NCBI RefSeq assembly: GCF_918741275.1
Contig: NZ_CAKKNA010000007.1
Coordinates: forward strand, 1 to 64,000
Direction: 5' to 3'
DNA length: 64,000 nucleotides
From: Bacillus sp. CECT 9360
GTDB taxonomy: Bacteria; Bacillota; Bacilli; Bacillales; DSM-1321
The notes beneath the pieces were generated by a model, which did no database searches, was not told the DNA's origin, and saw only the letters and a program-made list of their open reading frames with translations. The translations under genes were made by a program, and so were the position numbers. Below are positions 51,512 to 59,930 of the stretch, piece by piece. How positions within the stretch are numbered: the stretch's first letter is position 1; each line of letters starts with the position of its first letter.

Positions 51512-51525
51512 TTGACGCACGTCAA
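51512..51525. promoter_or_regulatory. FNR/FLP-type dyad TTGAC-N4-GTCAA
   Basis: TTGACGCACGTCAA is a perfect 5-bp-arm dyad with the spacing of FNR boxes (TTGAT-N4-ATCAA) but C/G at the inner position. It lies 61 bases before the HMA gene. The regulator gene at the end of this operon has an E-T-L-S-R recognition helix, the type that reads TTGAT-like half-sites. Confidence 0.6.
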
Positions 51526-51586
51526 GGTTGATAGATGCCTTTCACTTTATGATTGAGATGTAGAAAAAAGAAAGGAGAAATGAAAA

Positions 51587-51808
51587 ATGAAAACAGTAAA
51601 ATTTCAAATGGAAGAACTGACTTGCCCGAGCTGCATTAAAAAAATTGAAGGTGCTCTTTCAAAGCAAAAAGGGGTGAAGGAAGCAAAAGTACTTTTTAGT
51701 TCTAGTAAAGTAAAAGTGGTATTTGACGAAGCGGTCGTAACAACAGAACACCTCAAAGATATTGTACAAAAACTGGGTTATCCGGTCCTGGAAACCAAGG
51801 TTGCCTAA
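51587..51808 (+). CDS. Heavy-metal-associated (HMA) domain protein, metallochaperone-like
   Basis: 73 residues with the ferredoxin-like HMA fold. The metal motif is TCPSCIKKIEGAL (CxxC), as in CopZ but with a Pro. It would hand a soft metal ion to the P-type ATPase encoded next. Good AAAGGAG site. A hairpin with a GTTTT tail (51814-51836) follows and may reduce read-through to the ATPase gene. Confidence 0.85.
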   Translation: MKTVKFQMEELTCPSCIKKIEGALSKQKGVKEAKVLFSSSKVKVVFDEAVVTTEHLKDIVQKLGYPVLETKVA

Positions 51809-51813
51809 AGCAA

Positions 51814-51838
51814 GGGGGAGCTCGTTTCCCCCGTTTTA
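51814..51838 (+). terminator. Partial terminator between the HMA and ATPase genes
   Basis: GGGGGA and TCCCCC around a short loop, then GTTTTA. Weak; probably sets the ratio of chaperone to pump. Confidence 0.5.
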
Positions 51839-51886
51839 TCTATCACAAGTGGTATTTCCAAAATTATGTGAAAGGGATGAAAGGAC

Positions 51887-53773
51887 ATGAGTAGAAAACA
51901 AAGAGGTTTCATTGTGTTAATTTCAGGTATCTTGCTTGCTTTGGCCTTCTTATTTAACCAATTAACGATGAATGATATGAAAGAAGCTTCTTTAATTCTT
52001 GCGACTGTAATTGCTGGCTATCCAATTATGAAAAAAGCTTGGCAGTCTGTTCGAATGAAAGCATTTAGTATAGAGCTGCTTGTAACCATTGCTGTAATTG
52101 GCGCCTTGTTCATCGGTGAATACGTAGAATCTGCGGCCGTTACATTCTTATTCTTATTTGGTGCCTATTTAGAAGCGCATACATTGGAAAAAACACGATC
52201 ATCTTTAAAATCCCTAATGGATATGGCTCCGCTTGAGGCAAAGGTCATAAGGAACGGCAAAGCGGTTACCATTCCTGCTGAAGAGGTCCAAAAAGGGGAA
52301 CACGTTCTTATTCAATCCGGTGAGAAAATAGCCATAGACGGGAAAGTGGTTTCCGGTCAGGCATTCATTAACGAAGCAGCTATTACAGGGGAATCTGTTC
52401 CTGCCAGAAAGAAAACAAATGATCATGTATTTAGTGGAACCATTGTAGATAATGGATATGTTGAAGTGGTTACTGAAAAAGTCGGTGAAGACACCACGTT
52501 TGCCAAGATTATTGAACTTGTGGAAGAAGCACAGGAATCAAAAGCCAAAACTCAAAAATTCCTCGAAAAATTCGCTTCCTTCTATACACCGGCTATTCTG
52601 ATCCTTTCTATCATTGTATTTATTTTTACGAGAGACATTGAATTGACATTAACCTTTTTGGTTATCGCTTGCCCTGGCGCCTTAGTGATTTCTGCCCCCG
52701 TATCCATTGTAGCGGGAATTGGAAATGGAGCTAAAAGGGGTGTGCTCGTAAAAGGCGGAGAAATGATGGAGAAGCTCTCCAAAATAGACGTGGTAGTCTT
52801 TGATAAAACCGGTACATTGACAAAAGGACAGCCTGAAGTGACAGCTATTCGAGCATACGGAATAGAGGAAGACCATCTATTAACCATGGTAGCAGAAGCA
52901 GAAGTGATTTCGGAACATCATTTAGGTCAAATCATCGTTAAAGAAGCTGAAAACAGAGGATTAGACCTTGTCAATAAGCCGAATGATGTGGAAGTAGTCA
53001 AAGGAAACGGGATTAAAGCCACCATAAACGGGAAGAACCTGTTCATTGGAAACAGAAAATGGATGAAAAAGAATCATACCAACATTACAAATGAAGTAGA
53101 AGCATATTCCATCGAACAAGAGAAGAAAGGGAATACAGCTGTTTTTGCAGCTGTCGACTCCCATATAATCGGCGTAATTTCGATTGCCGACCAAATTCGT
53201 CCAGAAGCACGTGAAACGATTCAACAGTTAAAACAAAGCGGCGTAAAACAAGTGTTCATGCTCACCGGAGATAACCGGCATACTGCTGAAAAAGTAGCAC
53301 AGCAGCTTGGGATTGATCAGGTGTTTGCTGAGTTACTTCCGGAAGATAAGGTTGCTAAGATAAAGGAACTGAAAGAGCAGGGTTACAAAGTAGCTATGAT
53401 TGGAGACGGCATTAATGATGCACCTGCGATTGCGACTGCCGACATTGGGCTTGCCATGGGCGGGGCCGGTACGGACGTAGCCATGGAAACGGCGGATGTC
53501 GTATTAATGGCAGATAAGCTCGATAAGCTGACCCATGCCTTCAAATTATCAAAGGCTACTGTCAGGAATATGAAGCAGAACATGTTCTTCGCTGTATCTA
53601 TTGTCATCGTATTATTAGCTGGTGTCCTAACAAAAAATATTTTCCTTGCTTCCGGCATGTTCATTCATGAATTAAGCGTACTGATCGTGATCCTAAACGC
53701 TATGAGGCTGGTGCGTTATAATAAAGAAAAGAAAGAAAAAATAACCGCGCAATCAGAATTAGTGGCAGAATAG
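51887..53773 (+). CDS. P1B-type heavy-metal-translocating ATPase with CPG motif
   Basis: Membrane pump of 628 residues without its own HMA domain. Actuator TGES is at 167-170, the phosphorylation site DKTGT at 306-310 and the hinge GDGIND near 505. The TM6 metal motif is CPG (262-264, ACPGALVIS), not CPC, CPH or SPC, and the nucleotide-domain HP pair is HH (SEHHLG, 342-347). Both changes together mark a distinct subgroup that I recall from lactic-acid bacteria and Bacillus next to FLP regulators. Metal unknown; it may be Zn, Cd, Cu or Fe. It is followed after 11 bases by the regulator. Confidence 0.88.
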   Translation: MSRKQRGFIVLISGILLALAFLFNQLTMNDMKEASLILATVIAGYPIMKKAWQSVRMKAFSIELLVTIAVIGALFIGEYVESAAVTFLFLFGAYLEAHTLEKTRSSLKSLMDMAPLEAKVIRNGKAVTIPAEEVQKGEHVLIQSGEKIAIDGKVVSGQAFINEAAITGESVPARKKTNDHVFSGTIVDNGYVEVVTEKVGEDTTFAKIIELVEEAQESKAKTQKFLEKFASFYTPAILILSIIVFIFTRDIELTLTFLVIACPGALVISAPVSIVAGIGNGAKRGVLVKGGEMMEKLSKIDVVVFDKTGTLTKGQPEVTAIRAYGIEEDHLLTMVAEAEVISEHHLGQIIVKEAENRGLDLVNKPNDVEVVKGNGIKATINGKNLFIGNRKWMKKNHTNITNEVEAYSIEQEKKGNTAVFAAVDSHIIGVISIADQIRPEARETIQQLKQSGVKQVFMLTGDNRHTAEKVAQQLGIDQVFAELLPEDKVAKIKELKEQGYKVAMIGDGINDAPAIATADIGLAMGGAGTDVAMETADVVLMADKLDKLTHAFKLSKATVRNMKQNMFFAVSIVIVLLAGVLTKNIFLASGMFIHELSVLIVILNAMRLVRYNKEKKEKITAQSELVAE

Positions 53774-53784
53774 GAGCAATTACA

Positions 53785-54513
53785 ATGACTCAATGCGAGC
53801 ACCACCTTCAGGAAGAAAAGAATGTAAAAAAGCTTTGTATTTCCTTGGTCCCCATTTTTAATCATCTGCAAAATGATGAAATGCTTCAGATTGCGGAAAA
53901 AAGTCGCCATACATCGTATCAAAAGGGGGAAACCGTGTTTGAAGACGGTGACTCATCCGATCATTTATATATTGTGCACCAGGGACAGGTGAAAATCTAT
54001 CGTTTATCAGAGTCGGGTAAAGAACAATTAATCCGGATCCTGGAGCCGGGAGATTTTATGGGGGAGCTTTCATTGTTTACGGATGAGACATTGACAAGTT
54101 ATGCAGAGGCAATGAAAAAAACGGAAATTTGCGTGATTCACAAATCGGATCTCAGGGGGATCATCCTGGCAAAGCCGGTTATTGCCTTAAAGATTTTGGA
54201 AACCTTCAGCAAACGGTTGAACGAAGCTGAAAAAACGATCGAAAGGTTTAGTTCGCAGGATGCTGAAAAACGAATCGCTTCTTATTTAATAGACCTTTCC
54301 AATTCACTGACTGTGACCCCATCTTTTGATGAACCATTTGAAGTAAACCTGCCTATGAGCAAAAAAGATTTAGCCTCTTATATAGGGATGACTCAAGAAA
54401 CATTAAGCCGTCGTCTTTCTTCTTTTCAGGAACTTGGCTGGATCGGGCAAACCGGACAAAGGAATCTTAAGATACTCGATTATGAAGCCATCCTCGAAGC
54501 TGCAAGAGAATAA
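53785..54513 (+). CDS. FLP-type Crp/Fnr transcriptional regulator
   Basis: 242 residues. N-terminal Cys residues (MTQCEHH and KKLCISLVP) precede the sensor barrel (EDGDSSDHLYIVHQGQVKIY). The C-terminal HTH is KKDLASYIGMTQETLSRRL. The E-x-x-S-R recognition helix is that of FNR proteins. FLP proteins of Lactobacillus and Lactococcus use N-terminal Cys as a thiol redox or metal switch; the CxHH group here could also bind metal. Being last in the operon behind a TTGAC-N4-GTCAA dyad, it probably regulates its own operon. Confidence 0.87.
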   Translation: MTQCEHHLQEEKNVKKLCISLVPIFNHLQNDEMLQIAEKSRHTSYQKGETVFEDGDSSDHLYIVHQGQVKIYRLSESGKEQLIRILEPGDFMGELSLFTDETLTSYAEAMKKTEICVIHKSDLRGIILAKPVIALKILETFSKRLNEAEKTIERFSSQDAEKRIASYLIDLSNSLTVTPSFDEPFEVNLPMSKKDLASYIGMTQETLSRRLSSFQELGWIGQTGQRNLKILDYEAILEAARE

Positions 54514-54520
54514 TTTAACC

Positions 54521-54571
54521 AACCCTCCGATTAAAACTTGATCGTATATCAGTTTTGATTGGAGGGTGTTT
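54521..54571 (+). terminator. Terminator after the FLP gene
   Basis: A long stem: ACCCTCCGATTAAAACTTGAT pairs imperfectly with ATCAGTTTTGATTGGAGGGT, followed by GTTT. Confidence 0.8.
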
Positions 54572-54844
54572 ACCTTTCATTCCGAGTTCATCGTTTCCAC
54601 ATCTTTAATCTGGATCAATAGGCAGGATAGGGTTACATATCTATGTGCGGTTTAGAGAGTAGATTTTGACTTGACCGTCTATTTATTAGCTTATACGTTT
54701 TCTAAAAATCCCTACACTTTAGATTTTTTCAAATAGAATATACTACGGAAGCAGGGCCAACCGGAACGTTTGACATATAAGATTTTTAAAGTTTAATCTG
54801 GACTATGAAATGACCTATCAAAAAAGAGAGAGGAATGATAGTAA
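54572..54844. other. Intergenic region before the SDR gene
   Basis: No gene and no convincing operator. TTGACTTGACCGTC near 54666 contains TTGAC half-sites but not with the spacing of the 51512 dyad. Confidence 0.5.
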
Positions 54845-55645
54845 ATGGATCTTGAGCTGAAAAATAAGACAGCACTTGTAACAGGCGGCAGTAAGGGAAT
54901 TGGAAAAGGTATTGCCCTGGCATTTGCGAAAGAAGGAGCCAACGTTGTCATCTGTGGACGGGGTGCAGAAGCATTGGAGGAAACTAAAAAGGAGATAGAA
55001 AAAAACGGTGGAAATGTTCTTGCCGTTCAGGCTGATTTATCCAAGCAGGAAGATGTGGATCATCTTGTTTCATCAGCTATTGATCGTTATCAAACCATTG
55101 ATATTCTTGTTAATAATGCGGGAATAGCCAGCGGGTTTGATGATTTTGAATCCTTGGAAATAGAGGACTGGCAGCATCTCTTTGATATAAATCTTTTTGG
55201 CACAGTGCGTGTCACCAAAGCGGTAATCCCTTTTATGAAAAAAGCAGAATATGGTCGGATCATTAATATTTCTTCTGAATCCGGAGTCCAACCGGACCCA
55301 TTTATGCCACATTATAACGCTTCGAAAGCAGCCCTGATCAATTTCACGAAAAGCTTATCAAAAGCATATGCAAAACAGGGGATATTAGTGAATACTGTAT
55401 CGCCGGCATTTATCATGACACCGATGTTGGAGAATCTTTTGAAAGGCAACGCCGAAAAGCAAAATATCAGCTACGACGAAGCCATTCAGCAATTTCTTAA
55501 AGAGAATCGCCCTCATGTAGAAGTTAAACGTCCAGGTACGGTTGAAGAAGTCGCAGCAGCTGTTTTATTCTTAGCCTCAAGCAACGCGGGTTTTATTAAC
55601 GGAGTGAATTTACGCGTTGACGGCGGGTCAGTAGCAAGCCAATAA
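54845..55645 (+). CDS. Short-chain dehydrogenase/reductase
   Basis: NAD(P)-dependent classical SDR of 266 residues. The cofactor motif is TGGSKGIGKGIA (14-25), then NNAG, and the catalytic Ser and YxxxK are in NISSESG and YNASKAALINF. The end NLRVDGG is typical of FabG-like SDRs. Substrate unknown. It converges on the aldehyde dehydrogenase gene. Confidence 0.88.
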   Translation: MDLELKNKTALVTGGSKGIGKGIALAFAKEGANVVICGRGAEALEETKKEIEKNGGNVLAVQADLSKQEDVDHLVSSAIDRYQTIDILVNNAGIASGFDDFESLEIEDWQHLFDINLFGTVRVTKAVIPFMKKAEYGRIINISSESGVQPDPFMPHYNASKAALINFTKSLSKAYAKQGILVNTVSPAFIMTPMLENLLKGNAEKQNISYDEAIQQFLKENRPHVEVKRPGTVEEVAAAVLFLASSNAGFINGVNLRVDGGSVASQ

Positions 55646-55728
55646 AACAAGGTATTGTAACAGCCCCTTCATGAGATTTTAACTTTCAATTCTCCTTCGC
55701 TAAAGGAATACTGTCTATGATTGCCAAT

Positions 55729-55768
55729 AAAAAAGCCGTATCCCCGAGAAAGGGAAACGGCTTTTCGA
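55729..55768. terminator. Bidirectional terminator between the SDR and ALDH genes
   Basis: AAAAGCCGTATCCC and GGGAAACGGCTTTT with flanking A and T runs. Confidence 0.85.
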
Positions 55769-55775
55769 TTTGATT

Positions 55776-57263
55776 TTACTTATCAAGATTTACCCATACG
55801 CTTTTCACTTCGGTATAGTTGTTCAGAGCGTAGGAGCCCATTTCACGTCCCATACCTGAAGATTTATAACCGCCGAATGGAGAGGCTGCGTCAAAGGCAT
55901 TATAGCAGTTTACCCAAACCGTGCCGGCACGAAGCTTGCTTGCAACATAATGGGCATTGGATAAATCGCGCGTCCATAGGCCAGCAGCAAGGCCGTATTC
56001 ATTCTCGTTTGCACGTTTAATGACCTCGTCAAGATCCTCAAAAGGCATGGCCGCGATAACCGGACCGAAAATTTCTTCACGGGCGATCGCCATTTCATCC
56101 TTGACCGCGGCAAAGATGGTAGGCGATACAAAATACCCATCATCCTGTGGCTTTCCACCGCCGACCAGCATTTCAGCACCCTCGTCCAAGCCTTTTTCAA
56201 TATAGCCGAGAACTCTGTTTTGCTGTTCTTGGGATACCAAGGGACCGATTTGTGTTTCAGGATTGAGTCCGGCACCTTGTTTGATATCTTTTGCATGAGA
56301 TACCATATCGGCCACTACATTATCATAATGTTTCTTTTGAATGAATACGCGTGAACCCGCACAACAGACCTGGCCCTGATTAAACATTACGCCGTTCAAA
56401 GCACCTGGAATAGCCTTCGAGAAATCGGCATCAGGCAGGATGATGTTTGGTGATTTTCCGCCTAGCTCAAGGGTAACTCGCTTTAATGAGTTGGCTGCAG
56501 TCTTCATGATATGCTTACCGACGGCAGTGGAACCAGTGAAGGCAATTTTATCAACTAAAGGATTGTTAATCAGCGCTTCTCCGGCCGTTTCGCCGAATCC
56601 TGGAACGATGTTGATGACACCTGCAGGAAATCCGGCTTCTTCTATTAATTCTGCCAAATAAAGAGCAGACATCGGTGTTTGCTCCGCAGGCTTCAATACA
56701 ACGGTACAACCGGTAGCAAGCGCTGCACCGAGCTTCCACATCGCCATCAGCAACGGGAAATTCCAAGGAATGATCTGTCCAACAACCCCGACAGCTTCGT
56801 GTCTTGTATAATTAAAATAATTACCGTTAACCGGAATCGTTTGTCCCACAATTTTTGTAGACCAGCCGGCATAATATCTCATATGTTCAATCGCCAAAGG
56901 GATATCGGCATTCGTTGTTTCGCCAATCGGTTTCCCGTTGTCTAACGTTTCTAACTGTGCCAACTCTTCTTTATGCTTCTCCATTAAGTCGGCGAGTTTA
57001 TACATAAGCCGGCTTCTCTCGGCAGCGCTCATTTTTGACCACGGACCCTCATCAAAAGCCCGCCGTGCTGCTTTTGCGGCTAATTCGATATCAGCTTGAT
57101 CGGCTTCGTACACTTCGGCCAACGTTTCACCTGTAGCTGGATTAGGAGTAGAAAAGGTTTTTCCTGAGGCACTTTCGATAAACTCCCCATTAATATAGAG
57201 CTTTTTTGGCCCTTGTAAAAACTGCTGCAATTTTTTGTTGATTTCCAATGTAAGATTTGTCAT
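55776..57263 (-). CDS. NAD-dependent aldehyde dehydrogenase
   Basis: Cytoplasmic enzyme of 495 residues that oxidises an aldehyde to its acid. The catalytic Cys is in FNQGQVCCAGSRVF, the general-base Glu in VTLELGGKSPN, the NAD motif in FTGSTAVGKHI and the substrate/cofactor Asn in IPWNFPLLM. It resembles DhaS/AldA-type enzymes with broad substrate range. AGGAGGG before the ATG. A perfect cre upstream shows control by CcpA. Confidence 0.93.
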   Translation of the reverse strand: MTNLTLEINKKLQQFLQGPKKLYINGEFIESASGKTFSTPNPATGETLAEVYEADQADIELAAKAARRAFDEGPWSKMSAAERSRLMYKLADLMEKHKEELAQLETLDNGKPIGETTNADIPLAIEHMRYYAGWSTKIVGQTIPVNGNYFNYTRHEAVGVVGQIIPWNFPLLMAMWKLGAALATGCTVVLKPAEQTPMSALYLAELIEEAGFPAGVINIVPGFGETAGEALINNPLVDKIAFTGSTAVGKHIMKTAANSLKRVTLELGGKSPNIILPDADFSKAIPGALNGVMFNQGQVCCAGSRVFIQKKHYDNVVADMVSHAKDIKQGAGLNPETQIGPLVSQEQQNRVLGYIEKGLDEGAEMLVGGGKPQDDGYFVSPTIFAAVKDEMAIAREEIFGPVIAAMPFEDLDEVIKRANENEYGLAAGLWTRDLSNAHYVASKLRAGTVWVNCYNAFDAASPFGGYKSSGMGREMGSYALNNYTEVKSVWVNLDK

Positions 57264-57324
57264 GAATACCCTCCTTGAATTTTGGTAATGGTATTGTGCA
57301 AACCAAGATGCAAAACTACCTTTT

Positions 57325-57339
57325 TGGAAACGCTTTCAA
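57325..57339. promoter_or_regulatory. cre site upstream of the aldehyde dehydrogenase gene
   Basis: TTGGAAACGCTTTCA matches WTGNAARCGNWWWCA at every position. It lies 62 bases before the ALDH start, so CcpA would repress the gene on preferred sugars. Confidence 0.8.
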
Positions 57340-57507
57340 CCACCTAAACTATCATATCGCGAATAGTTCAAATTTTCAATAAATAAAAGCCGACAGAATT
57401 TGTAAAGAAACGACAAGTTTGAATGTTTTTATAGTAGAAAGCAGAAATAATAGGTAAAATAGGAAAGAATTGATTACCTTTATTGAGGTTTGATTTAGGA
57501 GGATGTT

Positions 57508-58719
57508 ATGGGAAAGAAAAATAAATCAGTTTCAGAACGTAAATTGCTTGGCATTGCAGGCATGGGCTGGATGTTCGATGCCATGGATGTCGGCATGCTT
57601 TCGTTTATTGTCGTTGCCCTGGCACAGGAATGGAATCTCTCACCCCATGAGATAGGATGGATAGGGAGTGTTAACTCAATTGGAATGGCCGTTGGAGCGT
57701 TTGTGTTTGGAATACTCGCCGACCGCATTGGCAGGAAATCAGTTTTCATGATTACACTCTTGTTATTTTCCATTGGCAGCGGTGTTTCTGCACTTGTAAG
57801 CTCACTTGTTCTATTTTTGATTCTGCGGTTTATAATAGGGATGGGGCTCGGTGGCGAACTACCAGTCGCTTCAACACTCGTATCGGAAAGTGTCCCGGCT
57901 GAAAAACGGGGCAGAGTGGTTGTTCTATTAGAAAGCTTTTGGGCAGGAGGCTGGTTAATTGCTGCTTTAATCTCTTATTTTGTTATTCCGGAGTTTGGTT
58001 GGAGGATCGCTTTAGTACTAAGCGCGCTGCCCGCTTTCTATGCCCTTTATCTGAGACTTAACTTGCCCGATTCGCCAAAATATCTTTCACAGCAAAAACA
58101 AAAGAAACCGACGATATGGCAAAATATCAAAAGTGTGTGGGCGAAGAAGTACCGGCGGCAAACGATCACGCTGTGGATCCTCTGGTTTTGCGTTGTTTTT
58201 TCTTATTACGGCATGTTTTTGTGGCTCCCAAGCGTGATGACAATGAAGGGGTTTAGCATGATTAAGAGTTTTCAATATGTACTGATCATGACCCTTGCTC
58301 AGCTGCCGGGCTATTTTACAGCCGCATGGTTTATTGAAAAAATGGGCAGAAAGTTTGTCCTGGTTACATATTTGATTGGTACAGCGGTGAGTGCCTATTT
58401 CTTTGGAAATGCTGAAGAATTGTCTTGGTTAATTATTTCCGGTATGTTCCTTTCTTTCTTTAATCTTGGCGCATGGGGTGCGTTATATGCGTACACCCCG
58501 GAACAATATCCGACTTCCATACGAGGCTCGGGAGCTGGCATGGCCGCTGCTATAGGTCGTGTAGGTGGAGTGCTTGGGCCGCTGTTGGTTGGCTATATGG
58601 TGACGCAAAAGTCATCGATTACAAACATCTTTACAATTTTTACGATTTCCGTTTTAATTGGAGCGCTTGTCGTGTGGTTCTTCGGTAAAGAGACGAAGAA
58701 TACTGAGCTTGCGGATTAA
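57508..58719 (+). CDS. MFS transporter, NiaP/YceI-like (niacin type)
   Basis: 403 residues with 12 predicted helices. MGWMFDAMDVGMLSFIVVAL, the motif A loop GILADRIGRKSVF and IGMGLGGELPVASTLVSESV are close to the NiaP group (B. subtilis YceI), which takes up nicotinate. LNLPDSPKYL follows TM6 as in that group. AGGAGGATG-type site overlaps the start region. No NiaR box was recognised upstream, and other aromatic-acid porters share the fold, so substrate is tentative. Confidence 0.75.
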   Translation: MGKKNKSVSERKLLGIAGMGWMFDAMDVGMLSFIVVALAQEWNLSPHEIGWIGSVNSIGMAVGAFVFGILADRIGRKSVFMITLLLFSIGSGVSALVSSLVLFLILRFIIGMGLGGELPVASTLVSESVPAEKRGRVVVLLESFWAGGWLIAALISYFVIPEFGWRIALVLSALPAFYALYLRLNLPDSPKYLSQQKQKKPTIWQNIKSVWAKKYRRQTITLWILWFCVVFSYYGMFLWLPSVMTMKGFSMIKSFQYVLIMTLAQLPGYFTAAWFIEKMGRKFVLVTYLIGTAVSAYFFGNAEELSWLIISGMFLSFFNLGAWGALYAYTPEQYPTSIRGSGAGMAAAIGRVGGVLGPLLVGYMVTQKSSITNIFTIFTISVLIGALVVWFFGKETKNTELAD

Positions 58720-58724
58720 TTGAG

Positions 58725-58757
58725 ACAGGCAGTCCCGGTAGTGACTGCCTGTTTTAC
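58725..58757 (+). terminator. Terminator after the NiaP-like gene
   Basis: ACAGGCAGTC and GACTGCCTGT with an 8-base loop and TTTT. The tandem repeat array starts directly after it. Confidence 0.85.
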
Positions 58758-58760
58758 TTA

Positions 58761-59250
58761 TATAGAGCAGAAATCCGGATTATTGAGCAGAAATCCAGAT
58801 TATCGAGCACAATTCCGTATCATCGAGCAGAAATCCAGATCATCGAGCACAAATCCAGATCATAGAGCATAAATCCGGATTATCGAGCAGAAATTCAGAT
58901 TATTGAGCAGAAAACCGAATTATCGAGCACAAATCCAGATCATCGAGCAGAAATCCAGATCATCGAGCAGAAATTCCGATCATCGAGCAGAAATCCGAAT
59001 TATCGAGCACAAATCCAGATCATCGAGCAGAAATCCGAATTATCGAGCAGAAATCTAGATCATCGAGCAGAAATCCAGATTATCGAGCAGAAATCCGAAT
59101 TATCGAGCACAAATCCAGATCATAGAGCAGAAATCCAAACTATCGAGCAGAAATCCGGATCATCGAGCAGAAATCCGGATCATCGAGCAGAAATTCAGAT
59201 CATTGAGCAGAAATCCAGATTATCGAGCACATATCCGGATCATCGAGCAT
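58761..59250. repeat. 24 tandem copies of a 20-bp unit
   Basis: The unit is about CATCGAGCAGAAATCCAGAT. Units start every 20 bases from 58761 to 59221 with no insertion or deletion, and a 25th partial unit begins at 59241. Variation is limited mostly to base substitutions: first base C or T, position 4 C, T or A, position 10 G, C or T, and ATCCAGAT/ATCCGGAT/ATCCGAAT endings. There are no unique spacers, so it is not a CRISPR array. Twenty is not a multiple of three and stops occur in the frames, so it is not coding. It sits between the terminator of the MFS gene and the end of the thiamine operon. Confidence 0.95.
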
Positions 59251-59306
59251 AAACATTCAAGAAGTTTTCAATCCATGACAGAGTTAATCCTCAGGAGGAT
59301 AACCTT

Positions 59307-59930
59307 TTACTTCCATAATCTCAATTGTTCAGCAGCCTTTCTTGGATCTTTAGCTCTCATAATCTCTGATACAACGGCAATTCCGGCAATGCCGCTGTTT
59401 GAAATGGTGGAAATATTCTTAAGCGTGATTCCTCCTATTGCCACAGCCGGAATATCGACCGCCCCGCAGATTTTCTCTAACATGCCTTTTTGAAGAAGAT
59501 TTGCATCTTTTTTTGTCGAGGTAGGAAAGACAGCTCCGACTCCGATGCAATCAGCCCCATTATATGCAGCATCTAAAGCCTGCTCTACACTCTGAACAGA
59601 AACGCCAATAGCCATTTCTTCAGGAACGATTTTTTTCACCGCCGTAAGTGGCAGGTCTTTCTGACCGACATGAACTCCTGCAGCTCCAACTGCTAGAGCA
59701 ATATCCACTCGGTCATTAATGATAAGCGGAACGGAATGGTGGTCAAGCATTCCTTTTAACCGAGCTGCTTTTTCATAGAATACATTGCCATCAGATGCCT
59801 TTTCCCTGAGTTGGACAACCGTTACCCCGCCAAGAACCGCTTTTTCCACAATGTTCATTAAGCTCTCAATGGGGACGGATTCTTCCGTAACGAGATAGAG
59901 ACTCCAATCAATGGGCTGGGAGCGGCTCAC
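59307..59930 (-). CDS. thiE: Thiamine-phosphate synthase
   Basis: TIM-barrel enzyme of 207 residues that joins HMP-pyrophosphate and thiazole phosphate to thiamine phosphate. QLREKASDG, INDRVDIALAVGAAGVHVGQ and VFPTSTKKDA are family landmarks, with the phosphate loop VAIGGI. It starts at GTG and overlaps the end of thiM by 23 bases. Last gene of tenA-thiW-thiD-thiM-thiE; no clear terminator is seen before the repeat array. Confidence 0.95.
   Translation of the reverse strand: MSRSQPIDWSLYLVTEESVPIESLMNIVEKAVLGGVTVVQLREKASDGNVFYEKAARLKGMLDHHSVPLIINDRVDIALAVGAAGVHVGQKDLPLTAVKKIVPEEMAIGVSVQSVEQALDAAYNGADCIGVGAVFPTSTKKDANLLQKGMLEKICGAVDIPAVAIGGITLKNISTISNSGIAGIAVVSEIMRAKDPRKAAEQLRLWK

Noticed and set aside
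54666..54681. Second FLP dyad upstream of the SDR gene
   Set aside because: TTGAC half-sites are present but in direct orientation and without the N4 spacing of a dyad.
58761..59250. CRISPR array
   Set aside because: The 20-bp units are directly adjacent without unique spacers and no cas gene is nearby.
59203..59493. Open frame across the end of the repeat array into the thiE region
   Set aside because: It is antisense to thiE, has no ribosome site, and its start consists of repeat units.
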